The translations under genes were made by a program, and so were the position numbers. Shown in pieces: positions 5,098-5,511 of a stretch of 5,511 nt of DNA (the stretch's first letter is position 1; every line of letters begins with the position of its first letter). The DNA lies in NCBI GenBank assembly GCA_016200745.1, contig JACQEF010000126.1:1-5511 (forward strand), read 5' to 3'. The notes under the pieces were generated by a model, which saw nothing but the letters and a program-made list of their open reading frames with translations, made no database searches and was not told where the DNA came from. The DNA comes from Chloroflexota bacterium (GTDB lineage: Bacteria; Chloroflexota; Limnocylindria; Limnocylindrales; CSP1-4).

Positions 5098-5511
5098 CTA
5101 GGCGCGGTCCAGGACCACTCGGCCGCGCTTGATCACCGTGCGGGCCAGGTCGGCGGCGGGCCAATACGGGATCTGGGTCGAGCTGGGAACGCGCCAGACC
5201 ACGAGGTCCGCGCTCTTGCCCGGTTCGATCGAGCCGACCTCCTCCTCGAGCCCGAGCGCGCGAGCCGCGTTGATGGTCACCGCGGTCAGCGCCTCGTCCG
5301 GCGTGAGCCCGAGCTCGACGCAGGCCATCGTCATCGCCAGCGGCAGGCTGGCGGTCGGCGACGTCCCGGGATTGAAGTCGGTCCCGATGGCGACCGGGAT
5401 CCCTCGATCGACGAAGGCCCGGGCCGGCGCGCCGTGGTCCTTCATGAGGTACCAGGTCGTCACCGGCAGGACGGTCGCCACGACCGGGCGGCCCTCGGCC
5501 GCCGCCTTGGC
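5098..5511 (-). CDS. hutI: Imidazolonepropionase, C-terminal part, N-terminus cut by right window edge
   Basis: The frame is open from base 5511 to a TAG at 5100-5098, giving the last 137 residues of a protein that is usually about 400 long. It would hydrolyse 4-imidazolone-5-propanoate to N-formimidoyl-glutamate, the third step of histidine breakdown, in the cytosol. Support comes from VATVLPVTTWYLM at 11-23, AIGTDFNPGTSPTASLPLAM starting at 41, and TINAARALGLEEEVGSIEPGKSADL further on, the standard C-terminal blocks of HutI. Asp45 in GTDFNPG is the expected metal ligand of this amidohydrolase family. The NPGTSP segment separates HutI from other amidohydrolases such as dihydroorotases. A GTG at 5481 is an internal valine, not the start. 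The rest of the gene and any hutH/hutU neighbours lie to the right, outside the window. No terminator separates it from the converging gene. Confidence 0.93.
   Translation of the reverse strand, partial: AKAAAEGRPVVATVLPVTTWYLMKDHGAPARAFVDRGIPVAIGTDFNPGTSPTASLPLAMTMACVELGLTPDEALTAVTINAARALGLEEEVGSIEPGKSADLVVWRVPSSTQIPYWPAADLARTVIKRGRVVLDRA

Overview
The window is GC-rich DNA with strongly G/C-biased third codon positions. It carries five genes on strictly alternating strands (-, +, -, +, -), so no two adjacent genes can share a promoter-driven operon. The Pro/Thr-rich secreted proteins, a Gram-positive-style lipoprotein signal, GTG starts, starts without a Shine-Dalgarno and the type of arginyl-tRNA synthetase suggest a bacterium of the Chloroflexota, perhaps a soil or freshwater Limnocylindria-like lineage. 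That placement is inference from style, not from a marker search.

Left part (1-954). A 3'-truncated gene on the minus strand encodes a small secreted beta-rich protein. It has a signal peptide and a Pro-Thr repeat linker that runs off the left edge, built of three perfect 18-bp repeats. Its 5' leader holds two perfect hairpins and a recognisable promoter. The 318-bp divergent spacer separates it from argS on the plus strand, which starts at a GTG behind an AGGAG Shine-Dalgarno.

Middle (955-4019). argS is complete, 571 residues, with HIGH-like and MSK signatures. It converges, with a 20-bp gap, on a minus-strand gene for a 442-residue lipoprotein with an HEXXH metallopeptidase motif followed by a downstream EGDA glutamate.

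Right part (4020-5511). A 400-bp divergent spacer holds a 19-nt pyrimidine tract, a perfect 13-bp hairpin followed by CCCTTTT (a plus-strand terminator with no obvious plus-strand gene in front of it), and about 200 bp of unexplained GC-rich DNA. Both flanking genes have a -10-like hexamer exactly 7 nt before the ATG and no Shine-Dalgarno, as expected for leaderless mRNAs. The plus-strand gene is a UlaG-like (COG2220-type) metallo-beta-lactamase-fold protein in which nearly all expected metal-binding histidines are replaced. It converges, with a 3-bp gap, on the C-terminal third of imidazolonepropionase (hutI), cut by the right edge.

The genes do not form a pathway: translation (argS), cell-surface proteins (two), histidine breakdown (hutI) and a probable pseudoenzyme. 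I see no mobile element, CRISPR array or tRNA. The most interesting items are the degenerate MBL protein, the orphan terminator with its neighbouring pyrimidine tract, and the structured leader of the secreted protein.
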